From Candidatus Ruminococcus avistercoris (GTDB lineage: Bacteria > Bacillota > Clostridia > Lachnospirales > Lachnospiraceae), in the NCBI GenBank assembly GCA_019120315.1, contig DWVJ01000007.1:22072-86071 (forward strand): 64,000 bases of DNA. Direction: 5' to 3'. Made by a program: the position numbers and the translations under genes. Below, in pieces: positions 1 to 9,110 of this stretch. The notes under the pieces were generated by a model. The model worked only from the letters and a program-made list of their open reading frames with translations, had not been told where the DNA came from and searched no databases. Position 1 is the stretch's first letter; every line of letters starts with the position of its first letter.

Positions 1-334
1 TCTCCAGCAGCTGGCTCTTGCGGATCAGAAGCTTTTGGGTGGGAATGATCCGCTTCCTGCGGATATCCTCCGGATTTTTTTCAAAAGCAAGATAGCCCTT
101 ATCCTTCAGCTTCCTGACCAGTTCCGACAGCGTTGATTTGGCCACTCCAATCTCCCTGCACACCTCTGTGATATAGGTGCCCTGAGGATGATGCCTCAGG
201 ATATATACCAGAAAATAGACCTGGATGCCGGTGATGTTCTCACCGTGAAAACGCATCTCCATCCGGGCCGTCCAGTCCAGACCGATTCTTTTGATCGCAA
301 AAAACAGATCCTCGGCTCTGACACGTTCTGTCAT
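1..334 (-). CDS. MarR-family transcriptional regulator, partial (C-terminus beyond left edge)
   Basis: Reading the minus strand from an ATG at 334 gives an open frame of 111 codons that runs off the left edge. The visible protein begins MTERVRAEDLFFAIKRIG and contains a winged-helix region (EVCREIGVAKSTLSELVRKL followed by a basic wing with NPEDIRRKRII), which is the MarR pattern: helix 2/3 picks DNA, the wing follows, and the frame then reaches the dimerisation helix. A ribosome site GGAGGTG sits about 9 bases upstream. It is transcribed in the same direction as the PucR regulator upstream but has its own candidate promoter. Ligand and targets cannot be told from the fragment. Confidence 0.8.
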   Translation of the reverse strand, partial: MTERVRAEDLFFAIKRIGLDWTARMEMRFHGENITGIQVYFLVYILRHHPQGTYITEVCREIGVAKSTLSELVRKLKDKGYLAFEKNPEDIRRKRIIPTQKLLIRKSQLLE

Positions 335-405
335 TCCTGTTCACACCTCCCAGTATTCGTTCGGATCAGAACTGTTCGTATCCTTATCAATTTCTGTCCA
401 TATGA

Positions 406-434
406 ATTCTATCTCAGATTCCGGAAAATGTGAA
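406..434 (-). promoter_or_regulatory. Candidate sigma-A promoter of the MarR gene
   Basis: On the minus strand TTCACA (429-434) and TAGAAT (406-411) are separated by exactly 17 bases and lie about 70 bases upstream of the MarR ATG. The -35 is weak; no operator is obvious. Confidence 0.4.
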
Positions 435-465
435 ATTCAAAATTGTTATATACTATAAATATTTT

Positions 466-1992
466 TTATAGATACTGCTGTCCAAAATAAATTTCACAGG
501 AAAGCAGCATGCGAAGCCGTTCCCGATAATCCTCCAACTGAAATCCGGTGATTTCCCTGATTCGCTCCAGGCGATACAACAGTGAATTCCGGTGAATATA
601 AAGTTCCTTCACCGTTTCCGTCGTCCGCCGTTCATTCTTCAGATAGATATAAAGGGTTTTCAGAAATTCCGTATGATTGGCAGAGTCATACTCCTCCAGC
701 GCCCTTACAGCCGGATGCAAAAAAAGATCCCGGGAAACCGCCTGTTCTGCTTCCCGCAGCAAATGCGGTACGCTGACATGATGATAGGGGAGAATCCCCC
801 TGCCGGAAGAAGAAGCGTATGCTGCCGCCAGTACCGCCTGACGATAGTAGATGGAAAGCTTTCCCATCTCACGAAAAGAGTCACTGTAACCGATGCTGCC
901 GCCGCAGTTTTTCGCTATCATCTGCAGCTTTTCCTCCAGATAACGTACCGGAGTATACTCTTTTCCCATCTGTGAAATCAGATGGGTTTTATTCAGAAGA
1001 AACACCACCTGGTCATCGTAGAGAAACGCCTTGCAGGGCATCATCTCTTCGATTTCATACACGGTAATTGTATTCAGCTTATTCTGAACCTGCCAGAAGG
1101 ATGGAATCGTCATAACACAGGCAATGTATTCGTCCTGTTCCTTCCATTTAATGGTGTTCATCAATGTTTTTCTCTCTGCTTCTTTTACTTCATTTCCTTC
1201 GATCAGATCGATAAAGAAGAAATCATATACGCTCCGCGCGGCCATGCTGCTCTCATCCACATAGTCCATCACAGGAGAAATCATCTCGCAGAAGTAATCC
1301 GCCAGTTCCGTTTCGTAGCAGGAAAGTTCATTGTGCATACCAATGATAAAGAGATGTCCGGTAATTCCCCTTGGCGAAAAGATCGTCCTGCTGACAAAGG
1401 GCATGTGGAAGGCTTCTGTCTTATGAAATATGATCGCCTGCTCCGTACGGTTCATAATCGTCATATCCCCCGATGAGATCAGCTTATAGATCGCCTGAAA
1501 CGCCATATGCCCATGGAAATACTGATACCGCCACAGAGCGGAGATATCCATGGCCACCGGATCTTCTTTCATCACGCAGGTACGAAAACCGTTGTCCGTC
1601 AGATACCAGGGATTGATCGTCACCTGGTTCAGAAGCTGCAAAATTTCCTTCAGCGGCTTACGTGCGGAAACCTTCCCGGCAACCTCTTCCGCCCAATGCC
1701 GGAACCTGTGAAAAACATCGAAAATATCATCAAATACCTGTATCGGATCCACCGTCTCCCGGACCCAGATCACCGGCATATCCGTTTCCGGTTCCTCCTT
1801 GCCAATCCAAACCGTCCCGCCGGCAGCTTGTTGCATTTCGCCCGAAAGAAACAGATATATGGTATCCTCCTTAAAGCATGACGAAGGACTGCCAATGCTG
1901 ATCCCGGAATATTTAATCCTCTGCTTTTCATTTATAATCTCCGTTTTATATGGAAGCTGACTGCAGATAAATCCCATGGAAAGCTTCATCAT
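466..1992 (-). CDS. PucR/CdaR-type transcriptional regulator
   Basis: A 508-residue protein whose last 75 residues carry the PucR-type helix-turn-helix: a helical region ending YLKNERRTTETVKEL followed by YIHRNSLLYRLERI, the family hallmark. The N-terminal 400 residues are a sensory region without a domain I can name; the middle part (around FFIDLIEG) resembles the GGDEF-like segment of CdaR regulators. The start is taken at the ATG at 1992, because AGAGGAGG lies about 11 bases before it; an upstream ATG at 2025 has no such site. It is divergent from the URO-D methyltransferase at 2113, so it most likely controls that gene. A paralogous arrangement exists at 50806-53560. Confidence 0.88.
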   Translation of the reverse strand: MMKLSMGFICSQLPYKTEIINEKQRIKYSGISIGSPSSCFKEDTIYLFLSGEMQQAAGGTVWIGKEEPETDMPVIWVRETVDPIQVFDDIFDVFHRFRHWAEEVAGKVSARKPLKEILQLLNQVTINPWYLTDNGFRTCVMKEDPVAMDISALWRYQYFHGHMAFQAIYKLISSGDMTIMNRTEQAIIFHKTEAFHMPFVSRTIFSPRGITGHLFIIGMHNELSCYETELADYFCEMISPVMDYVDESSMAARSVYDFFFIDLIEGNEVKEAERKTLMNTIKWKEQDEYIACVMTIPSFWQVQNKLNTITVYEIEEMMPCKAFLYDDQVVFLLNKTHLISQMGKEYTPVRYLEEKLQMIAKNCGGSIGYSDSFREMGKLSIYYRQAVLAAAYASSSGRGILPYHHVSVPHLLREAEQAVSRDLFLHPAVRALEEYDSANHTEFLKTLYIYLKNERRTTETVKELYIHRNSLLYRLERIREITGFQLEDYRERLRMLLSCEIYFGQQYL

Positions 1993-2112
1993 CGCTTTTA
2001 TTCCTCCTCTTTGTGCCATATGCATAAATCTATTTTATCACGTTCTGGTATCCCGTCCATAGGAAAAACCGGTTTCCCATATTAAAATCAATTTTAAAAA
2101 GGGGGTTTTACC
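1993..2112. promoter_or_regulatory. Divergent intergenic region with two candidate operators
   Basis: The 120 bases between the PucR and URO-D genes hold two dyads: AAACCGGTTT at 2066-2075 (perfect 10-bp palindrome, flanked by GGAA/TTCC-like bases) and TTAAAAT-CA-ATTTTAA at 2082-2097. Both lie just upstream of the AAAGGGGG ribosome site of the URO-D gene. They are plausible binding sites for the PucR regulator; this is inference from position and symmetry only. Confidence 0.4.
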
Positions 2113-3363
2113 ATGGAGGAAAAAGCAAAGAAATTATATGATGAACGTGTAAAAATCATGAGCGACGCCATCGCCATGAAAGAGCCGGACAGAATACCGG
2201 TGGCTCCGTTCCTGGCTTCCGTCGTCCAGAGACTGGAAGGCTCTTCCTACCGGGATCTTTATTACGACTATGACCGCGCAGGCCAGGCAGCGGTGGATTT
2301 CTATACAAAATATCCGGTGGACGCCTGTACCGGCTGCCGTTTTACCAGCGGAAAAGCCCAGGAAGTCGCCGGCATCAATATCATCGACTGGCCGGGACAG
2401 CCCGGAACCAAAATATCCATCCACTCTTCCCACCAGGTGCACGAAATCGAATACCTGACGCCGGAAGAGTGTTACGATACCATGATAAAAGATTTTGACG
2501 GATTCTACCTGCGCCACTATATCCCGCGGGTCTTTGACGGTCTGAAAGGACTGGAAAGCCTTACCTTCAGCCCCGCGACCATCTTAAGCACAGGCGGAGG
2601 ACTGGGGCCGCTGCTGAAACCGGAATTCCTGGAAACCATCGACAAACTGAAACAGATCGCCGAATACGACGCCGAGGCCGCGGCAAAAAGCGCCTTCTGG
2701 TCAGCCAAAATCGAAGATCTGGGGATTCCCAAGCTCTTTACCGGCGGCGGGGAAGTGCCTTTTGATGTGATCTCCGACTACTTCCGAACCACACTTCCCG
2801 CCATGACCGACCTGTTTGAATATGAATCGGAAATCATTGAACTGTGTGATATGATCGCGGACCGTCAGATCGCTTCCTGGAAATATTTCGAAACGGCACA
2901 GATGCCGGTGAAGCGGGTATTCTTCCCCCTGCACAAAGCCATGGACGGATTCATGAGTCCGGAACAGTTTGAAAAGATCTATATGAAGCCTTACCTGAAA
3001 ATGCTGGATTATCTGATCGGTATCGGAGTCACTCCTTTTGTGTTCACAGAAGGCCCTTACAATTCCCGTCTCGATCAGATGGCGGAAATGCTGCCAAAGG
3101 GCTGTCTGGTGGCCTTTGAGACAGTCGATATGAAACGCGCCAAAGAAACAGTCGGCAAGACCAACTGTATCACCGGAAATCTCTCTTTGTATACATTGGA
3201 ATTCGGCACAAAAGAAGAAACGATCCGACAGACCAAGGAGCTGATCGATATCTGCGCGCCGGGCGGCGGCTATATCTTCGGCGCCAGTGGCTGTGTGGAA
3301 AACGCAAAGCGGGAAAATCTGGAGGCCATGCTGGAAACACTGGACACTTACGGCCGGAAATAA
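2113..3363 (+). CDS. URO-D-fold methyltransferase (MtaA/CmuA-like)
   Basis: 416 residues with the uroporphyrinogen-decarboxylase fold signature spread over the protein (MKEPDRIPVAPF near the N-terminus, a central TGGGEVPFDVISDY segment, C-terminal GGGYIFGASGC). Such proteins in anaerobes that lack a haem cluster next to them usually move methyl groups between a substrate or cofactor and a corrinoid protein. In MtaA-type enzymes zinc is held by a His-x-Cys pair and a later Cys; here the first position reads FTEGPYNS (Glu313) and the late Cys is Cys394, so the metal site, if present, is altered. Ribosome site AAAGGGGG at 9 bases. Divergent from a PucR regulator, followed by a strong terminator, so it is a single-gene transcript. 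Substrate unknown; true haem-pathway HemE is unlikely. Confidence 0.82.
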   Translation: MEEKAKKLYDERVKIMSDAIAMKEPDRIPVAPFLASVVQRLEGSSYRDLYYDYDRAGQAAVDFYTKYPVDACTGCRFTSGKAQEVAGINIIDWPGQPGTKISIHSSHQVHEIEYLTPEECYDTMIKDFDGFYLRHYIPRVFDGLKGLESLTFSPATILSTGGGLGPLLKPEFLETIDKLKQIAEYDAEAAAKSAFWSAKIEDLGIPKLFTGGGEVPFDVISDYFRTTLPAMTDLFEYESEIIELCDMIADRQIASWKYFETAQMPVKRVFFPLHKAMDGFMSPEQFEKIYMKPYLKMLDYLIGIGVTPFVFTEGPYNSRLDQMAEMLPKGCLVAFETVDMKRAKETVGKTNCITGNLSLYTLEFGTKEETIRQTKELIDICAPGGGYIFGASGCVENAKRENLEAMLETLDTYGRK

Positions 3364-3383
3364 AATCTTATCTCTGTAAACAG

Positions 3384-3434
3384 ATGCCCTGCCGGGCAGA
3401 CAGGTAAATAAAAACCTGTCGCCCGGCAGGGCAT
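3384..3434 (+). terminator. Rho-independent terminator after the URO-D gene
   Basis: A 21-bp stem (ATGCCCTGCCGGGC...GCCCGGCAGGGCAT, one bulged A) with an A-rich loop, followed by ATTTTTA. Twenty bases downstream of the stop codon. Confidence 0.9.
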
Positions 3435-3582
3435 ATTTTTATAGCACAGATTCTTTAAAACATACATCATTTTTTTCCGCCGACTTTCTGCTATACTGGA
3501 TGTGCCGAAATTTTTTTACTTTTTTTGTAACGAAATCCCTGTTTCTCCGTCTAACCGGTGTACAAGGAGGAGGTGAGCTGTC

Positions 3583-4065
3583 CTGGACTACGAAAAACTG
3601 TATCAAACCTATTACCTGCAGGTGTACTCCTATGTGATGACACTGGTCAAAAATCAGTCTCTGGCAGAAGAGATTACACAGAATACCTTTTACCGGGCCA
3701 TGACATCCAAAAAGCCCTTTGAACAAAAGTCAAGTGAACTCACCTGGCTGTGCAGCATCGCCCGGCGTCTGAGCGCAGACGAATACAGGAAAAATCAGAA
3801 ATTTATCCAATCAGAGGAATATGATACTACCGCTCCCGAAAAAAGCCCAGCCGAAACCGCAGAAGATAACGAAATGGCTCTTCAGATTCACCTGATCCTG
3901 CACGAACTGCAGGAGCCTTATAAAGAAGTGTTTCAGCTGCGGGTGTTCGGGGAACTGCCTTTCTCGCAGATCGGATTTATCTTCGGAAAGACAGAAAACT
4001 GGGCCAGAGTCACTTATCACCGGGCAAGATTAAAAATTCAGGAAAGGATGGAGGAAAATGGATAA
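3583..4065 (+). CDS. ECF-type RNA polymerase sigma factor
   Basis: Sigma-70 region 2 (DYEKLYQTYY..., with LAEEITQNTFYRAM) and region 4 (LQEPYKEVFQLRVFGELPFSQIGFIFGKTENWARVTYHRAR) are both clear. The reading frame is open upstream only to a TGA at 3574, and the conserved region 2 begins right after that, so the true start should be near 3583. The codon there is CTG, preceded at about 8 bases by AAGGAGGAGG; the next in-frame start (GTG 3622) would cut into region 2. I therefore propose a CTG start and 160 residues. Its end overlaps the anti-sigma gene by 8 bases, which implies translational coupling. Target regulon unknown. Confidence 0.85.
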   Translation: MDYEKLYQTYYLQVYSYVMTLVKNQSLAEEITQNTFYRAMTSKKPFEQKSSELTWLCSIARRLSADEYRKNQKFIQSEEYDTTAPEKSPAETAEDNEMALQIHLILHELQEPYKEVFQLRVFGELPFSQIGFIFGKTENWARVTYHRARLKIQERMEENG

Positions 4066-5044
4066 AACAAATCTTCAGGAATGTGAGATCATTCAGGATC
4101 TGCTTCCCTTATATTACGACGACGTATGTACGCCTGCCAGCAAAACGCTGGTGCAGCGCCACCTGGAGAACTGCGAGACCTGCAGGAAACTCTACGAAGA
4201 GCTGAAAGACCAGTCTGTCGACCGGATCATAGAAAAGGAATCCCGTGATGTTCTGAAGCGGCATGCGAAAAAGGAAAGAAACGCCGCCTGGAAAGCCGGC
4301 CTTATTATCAGCGCTCTTCTGGTGATCCCGATTCTCATCACCTTTTTCGTCTCCCTGGCCAGCGGCACGGGACTGGGAGTATTTGCCGTGGTAGCCGCAT
4401 CCATGCTGCTGACCGCCGCCCTGACGGCGGTACCCCTTATGGCAAAGCAGCAAAAACTGACCAAGAGTATTCTGGTGGGCATCTTCGCTTTGCTGCTGAT
4501 TATCTTCTTTGTGGATCGCATGAACGGCGGCGGCAGTTTTCTCTTTCTCGCCATCCCGACCGTCTTCGGGCTCTCCATACCGCTGTTTCCCTTCGTGATC
4601 CGCGGACTGGCGCTGCCGCCTGTGCTGTCAGATAAAAAAGCATTGCTCACCATGGTCTGGGACACCGCATGGCTGTTTCTTACGATCTACACCGTCTGCA
4701 GCCGTTCAGGGGATGTGGAAGGACTGCAGTCCGGAACGATCATCAGCGTGATTATGATGACCGGCGTATGGCTGATCTTCCTCACGGCCAGATACCTCCC
4801 CGCAAACCGGTGGATCAAGGGCGGTATCATCCTGATCATCACCGGAATCTGGACCTCCTTTTCCACCGACGTCTATACACTGATCGTGGAACACAAAAGG
4901 CAGCTGACCATTCTGGCGGCCGACTTTACCGACTGGAGTTCCGCCGCGCATATCAACGCCAACACGTATCTGCTGATTCTGGCAGTGGGAATTCTGCTGG
5001 GAATTGCATTGATTGCCGTCGGAATGACAAGACATAAAAAATAG
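4058..5044 (+). CDS. Anti-sigma factor, zf-HC2 type membrane protein
   Basis: The first 50 residues hold the anti-sigma zinc-binding pattern His35-x3-Cys39-x2-Cys42 (RHLENCETC) with an earlier Cys9, followed by a charged linker and, from about residue 78, roughly eight hydrophobic segments. This is the usual layout of a membrane anti-sigma that holds its ECF partner at the membrane until a signal arrives. The gene overlaps the sigma gene by 8 bases, so the two are a regulatory pair. The membrane part is much larger than the single span of typical RsiW-like proteins and may itself sense the signal. 328 residues. Confidence 0.85.
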   Translation: MDKTNLQECEIIQDLLPLYYDDVCTPASKTLVQRHLENCETCRKLYEELKDQSVDRIIEKESRDVLKRHAKKERNAAWKAGLIISALLVIPILITFFVSLASGTGLGVFAVVAASMLLTAALTAVPLMAKQQKLTKSILVGIFALLLIIFFVDRMNGGGSFLFLAIPTVFGLSIPLFPFVIRGLALPPVLSDKKALLTMVWDTAWLFLTIYTVCSRSGDVEGLQSGTIISVIMMTGVWLIFLTARYLPANRWIKGGIILIITGIWTSFSTDVYTLIVEHKRQLTILAADFTDWSSAAHINANTYLLILAVGILLGIALIAVGMTRHKK

Positions 5045-5081
5045 CAGAAAAACGAGGGCATGTCTGTCCTCGTTTTTCTGC
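5044..5081. terminator. Bidirectional terminator between convergent genes
   Basis: A perfect 14-bp stem, GCAGAAAAACGAGG paired with CCTCGTTTTTCTGC, starting at the last base of the anti-sigma stop codon and ending 17 bases before the stop of the convergent Fic gene. The A/T-rich arms give U-runs in both directions. Confidence 0.8.
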
Positions 5082-5097
5082 GGTTATCTTTAATCGT

Positions 5098-5967
5098 TCA
5101 CTTTCCTGATGGTTTAAGCGTACCGCTGATGTGCAATGTCCGGTTGTGGAGCGGATGATGCTCATTTAACAAAAGGTTTCTTAAGAACAGCTCCAGAAAT
5201 TCTGTAGTTTCATAAATGCCGTTTTTCAGATCGTTATAATTTGCCCGGACAAGGGCATTACGGAAATACCATGCGTTTTCAGCAAAAATATCATTTGTCA
5301 CATCAAACCCAAGCGTCTGAAGATACTTGATGAAAAACACAGCCGTTGTTCTGGTATTGCCCTCTTCAAATACGTGAATCTGCCACAACCTCGAAATAAA
5401 CACCGCAAGATGATGGATGATCTCATCCATTGAAAGATTGCGATAGGAGAACTTTTTTTCTTCCGAAAAATCATAATCCAAAGTCGCCCTAAGTTCTGTT
5501 GCGCTGCCATACAGCACCGTTGCTCCGTCAAGCACCCATTCCTTCTTCGTTATATTGTAATCCCGAACGCATCCCGCGTGAGAATAAATACCCGTAAACA
5601 GTTTTCTGTGAATGGAAAGGTATTCATTTGGTGTGAAGCTGAACGCTTTCTCGGAAAGAACAGCTGCAATTTTAGCCGAAACTTTGTCTGCCTCCTCCGT
5701 TCGGTCATCCGCATTGCGAGAAGGATTTGCCTCATAATAATCCTGGAGAAGTGCATTTGCCTCTTCAAACGATATCTCCCCCTCAATATTACGGATGGCC
5801 GTGCGCGCCAGATATTCGGAAGTCTTCAATCCGTCAACCGCCTGCAGACCAATGGCTGTATGCCATACATACCCCTTGTCACGCTTATCCGGTTCGGATT
5901 CCCTGATATATTCTTTAAAAGGATCTTTCTCACAATTAAGACCGCCGTATCCAATCATCTCTTTCAT
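5098..5967 (-). CDS. Fic/DOC-family protein (probable AMP transferase)
   Basis: 289 residues with the Fic active-site loop HVFEEGNTRTT (His198, Gly203, Asn204, Arg206), a close variant of the consensus HPFxxGNxR with Val for Pro. Fic proteins usually transfer AMP from ATP to a target hydroxyl. The N-terminal part (around residues 55-72, ARTAIRNIEGEISFEEA) resembles the helix that blocks ATP binding in self-inhibited Fic proteins, but the key Ser/Thr of the inhibitory motif is not clear. GAGGAGGA precedes the ATG. A GNAT gene lies 16 bases upstream on the same strand and may be co-transcribed. Target unknown. Confidence 0.85.
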   Translation of the reverse strand: MKEMIGYGGLNCEKDPFKEYIRESEPDKRDKGYVWHTAIGLQAVDGLKTSEYLARTAIRNIEGEISFEEANALLQDYYEANPSRNADDRTEEADKVSAKIAAVLSEKAFSFTPNEYLSIHRKLFTGIYSHAGCVRDYNITKKEWVLDGATVLYGSATELRATLDYDFSEEKKFSYRNLSMDEIIHHLAVFISRLWQIHVFEEGNTRTTAVFFIKYLQTLGFDVTNDIFAENAWYFRNALVRANYNDLKNGIYETTEFLELFLRNLLLNEHHPLHNRTLHISGTLKPSGK

Positions 5968-5983
5968 GGGAATATTCCTCCTC

Positions 5984-6529
5984 TTATCTCCCCTTGTTTT
6001 CCCATTCTGCCTTCGTCATACAACTGGCATGTACAGTCCGTTTCTCATGCATAAGCGGAACATCCACATCTTTTGCTGTCCACTGATATCGGAACCCAAG
6101 CTTTTCCTGCACACGCTTTGATTTCAGATTTCCATCATAGTATCCGCACCAGACCTTACTCATTCCAAGATCCACAAAAGCGCGGCGGAGCATCTCGCGG
6201 GAAGCCTCCGGTATCAGCCCCTGTCCCCAGAATGGCTTCCCGATCCAGTAGCCCAGTTCACATTCATCATCTCGCTTCGTCATATCCGTATGCCCGTTTA
6301 ATTTTAATTCTATTGCTCCAATCGCTCGATTATCCGATTTTAAACATACTGCATACGCCTCCGCTCCATCAAAAACGCTCTTGATAACAGTACGGCTCTC
6401 ATCTATACTCTGATGCGGCGGCCAGCCGGCAATCGGTCCCACGTCAGGATTGCTGGCATACCGATATAAATCCTCTGCATCGCTTTCTTGCCAGCGGCGC
6501 AGAACTAATCTTTCTGTTTCAAGTGTCAT
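5984..6529 (-). CDS. GNAT N-acetyltransferase, RimJ/RimL type
   Basis: 181 residues that match the RimJ/RimL subclass end to end: N-terminal TERLVLRRWQESDAEDLYRYASNP, central ELGYWIGKPFWGQGLIPEA (acetyl-CoA binding loop) and C-terminal NLKSKRVQEKLGFR. Such enzymes acetylate a protein N-terminus or a small amine with acetyl-CoA; the substrate cannot be read from sequence. It lies 16 bases upstream of the Fic gene on the same strand. Confidence 0.9.
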   Translation of the reverse strand: MTLETERLVLRRWQESDAEDLYRYASNPDVGPIAGWPPHQSIDESRTVIKSVFDGAEAYAVCLKSDNRAIGAIELKLNGHTDMTKRDDECELGYWIGKPFWGQGLIPEASREMLRRAFVDLGMSKVWCGYYDGNLKSKRVQEKLGFRYQWTAKDVDVPLMHEKRTVHASCMTKAEWENKGR

Positions 6530-6608
6530 ACCTTGTCCCCGTTTCTTCTTTCTGTTGTATCAATAATTGTATCTCATGTTCTCTGATTTTTCCATCCCTT
6601 TCTTCTTT

Positions 6609-9110
6609 TCACTCCGAATACCGGATCCTGTCAATCAGGCTCATCCTGCGGAAATTCCGGGACACGGCATAGGTCAGGATCATCTGCAGCGCTGCCACGG
6701 CAACCGCCAGAACCACGGCCGGAAACGCCGGATAATGATACACGGTGATGTTCATCATATTTTCCGCTTTGGCATAGAGGAAGACGCCGTATCCCGCCAG
6801 ACTTCCCAGCCCCAGGGCAACCAGCAGTGTGCCTGCCGTATAAAAAATCCCCTCCAGCTGCATCATCCGCACCAGCTGTTTTTCCGACATGCCGATCGCC
6901 TGAATGATCCCCAGTTCACGCCGCCTGGTGTAGACACTGTTGATCATGGTATTGACCAGGTTCATCACTCCCACCGCGCCAAGGATAACCAGGAACACAT
7001 ATCCCAGAACCGTCATGACCGTCGTGGCAGTTTCCCAGTTCTCCAGATGTTTTTCATAGCTGTCCGTGGCAAGATAGGGGCTTTCTTTCGCCAGCGTTTC
7101 CAGTTCTGTGAAAACTTCCTGGCGTCCGGCAGCGCTTAAACCTTCCTCCAGCCAGATCACGCAGGTGTCATTCAGATTGGCATCTGTAAATTCTTCCAAT
7201 ACGGAATCCGGCAGAAGAAAATTCGCCCAGGACACCGCGGACGCGTACTCTCCCACCGCCGCGATCTCAAAGGTTTTTTCCACTGTTCCTTCCGGTGTTT
7301 CCAGTTCCAGCCGCACAGAATCCCCCGCTTTTAGTTCCGGGAACCAGTGCAGCATATAGTCAGACATAAGGATCTTATCCCCCGCCTTTAATTCCTCCCA
7401 GGTGACGCTCCCCTGGGTCTGGCATCCTTCCACGATCTCACGGTAAGATTCGTCCAGTCCCTGGATACTGGATCCTACGATCTCCCGCTCCGGATCCAGA
7501 TCCGCAAGACATCCTGTAAGGTATGTTTTCACCTTCACCTCTTTCACACCTTCCACGCTGCGGATTTTCTCCAGCATTTCTTCGTTCAGCGGATTATTCT
7601 GCATGAGATTGACCCAGGACCGATCCGGATTCATCTTATCCCCTTCCCAGCTGTCCACGGCGATTTCATAGTCTCCTTCGAACTCCTGCCTGGCGATCTC
7701 TTTGGGATCTGCGCAGCTTAACACCGTCGCCACCACCATAAAGAGAACTCCCACCGCTCCCAGAGTAACGATGGTCAGCACGGATCTTTTTTTATTCCGG
7801 GACAGATTGGCTCTGGTCAGTTTCATAAGACTCATCTGGGCAAACCCTTTTCTCGTCTTTTTCTTTTCCCGGCTTTCTCCCTGGTAACGCATAGCCTCCA
7901 CCGGGGAAATCTTTGCCGCCATCCGCATAGGCTTCACCAGAGACAGATAAACCGTGATAAGCACGGCAATCACGGTAATCAGATAGATCCATCCGCTCAG
8001 TATCCGCACCTCTTTTTTCTCCAATAATTCCAGGCAGATCCGGTTCATTTCCATAGCCGCAGCGTCTGCATTGACTCCATTTACACTCAGCCGGTAGATC
8101 CAGCGGGTCACAGGGCCTGCCAGCAAACTGCCAAGCATCAGTCCCAGAGGCAGCGCTGCCGCCGTCACCAGAAGCCCCTCCCGGAACACAATCTGCCGGA
8201 TTTGCCTTCTGGTCGCTCCCATAGCCTTCAGTTTCCCGTACTCCTGCACCTTCGGAGTCATGGAGACATAATAAATACTGTAGATGGTCAGAACTCCCGC
8301 CGCCACAACCACCAGGATGATACTGACCATAGCGGCAAAAGCCGCCGGATCTGTGTAATTCGCCATCAGATAATCGGTATTGATGACCACATTGTCTTCC
8401 GACACCTGAAAATCCCTTCCGATTTCCTTCACCCGCTCCTCGATAAGATCCGTGGTGGCGATCTGATTCCCCACATCTTTCAACCGGAACATCACCCGGT
8501 ATTCCCGGCTATCCCGGGGAATCATTTTTTCCAGATACTCCCTGGAAACCAGCGCCGAATATGCCTTGTTCTCTTCATCGACCGTTCCGCCCAGAAATCC
8601 GCTGATGCAAAAAGTATCTTCTTTTTGGAAACCCAGTCCGCCATCTTCATAGAGCTGAAAAGGAAGGGTAATCTCATCGCCGATCCCGGCTGTGATCCCG
8701 TACTCGGAAAGCATTTCCTCCGGAAGAGCGATTTCCTTTTCCTCCCGGGGAAATTCTCCCTTGGTCAGCGTTATCTTATTAAGTTCCAGCGCCTGATCGT
8801 CCATCCAGAGAAACAAAATCAGAGAATCGTCGTCCACGCCCTCCCCAAGATCCGACCGCAGCCCCACTTCTTCCATATCATTGTGACTTTTCAGCTTCTG
8901 CGCATTTTCCTCCGAAACCTGGCGGAACATGGCATGATAGGGAGGATAATAGGCATTGACCCCCGCAAACCGCACTTTTACGGAAGCGTATCCCACAGTC
9001 AGCACCATGAAGATCAAAAGCGTGGTCAGAATGATGGCAGCTCCACTGATCACGTTACGATGTTTATTCTGTCTCGCATTGGCAAGCGCCGTCCTGGTTA
9101 CTGTTTTCAT
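6609..9110 (-). CDS. ABC transporter permease with two FtsX domains (module 1)
   Basis: 833 residues. An N-terminal membrane helix (around 20-42) is followed by a large extracytoplasmic part, an FtsX core (about 255-395, three helices), a second extracytoplasmic region and a C-terminal FtsX core (about 705-825). This is the MacB/LolC-like architecture used in peptide-antibiotic sensing or efflux and in lipoprotein or cell-wall remodelling. The start ATG overlaps the ATPase stop in ATGA form. It is the last gene of a regulator-kinase-ATPase-permease operon. A permease of identical length (15220-17721) belongs to a parallel module. Substrate unknown. Confidence 0.9.
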   Translation of the reverse strand: MKTVTRTALANARQNKHRNVISGAAIILTTLLIFMVLTVGYASVKVRFAGVNAYYPPYHAMFRQVSEENAQKLKSHNDMEEVGLRSDLGEGVDDDSLILFLWMDDQALELNKITLTKGEFPREEKEIALPEEMLSEYGITAGIGDEITLPFQLYEDGGLGFQKEDTFCISGFLGGTVDEENKAYSALVSREYLEKMIPRDSREYRVMFRLKDVGNQIATTDLIEERVKEIGRDFQVSEDNVVINTDYLMANYTDPAAFAAMVSIILVVVAAGVLTIYSIYYVSMTPKVQEYGKLKAMGATRRQIRQIVFREGLLVTAAALPLGLMLGSLLAGPVTRWIYRLSVNGVNADAAAMEMNRICLELLEKKEVRILSGWIYLITVIAVLITVYLSLVKPMRMAAKISPVEAMRYQGESREKKKTRKGFAQMSLMKLTRANLSRNKKRSVLTIVTLGAVGVLFMVVATVLSCADPKEIARQEFEGDYEIAVDSWEGDKMNPDRSWVNLMQNNPLNEEMLEKIRSVEGVKEVKVKTYLTGCLADLDPEREIVGSSIQGLDESYREIVEGCQTQGSVTWEELKAGDKILMSDYMLHWFPELKAGDSVRLELETPEGTVEKTFEIAAVGEYASAVSWANFLLPDSVLEEFTDANLNDTCVIWLEEGLSAAGRQEVFTELETLAKESPYLATDSYEKHLENWETATTVMTVLGYVFLVILGAVGVMNLVNTMINSVYTRRRELGIIQAIGMSEKQLVRMMQLEGIFYTAGTLLVALGLGSLAGYGVFLYAKAENMMNITVYHYPAFPAVVLAVAVAALQMILTYAVSRNFRRMSLIDRIRYSE

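Noticed and set aside
2113..3363. HemE (haem synthesis uroporphyrinogen decarboxylase)
   Set aside because: No other haem gene is near, the catalytic surroundings do not match, and the PucR-linked single gene fits methyltransferase relatives better.
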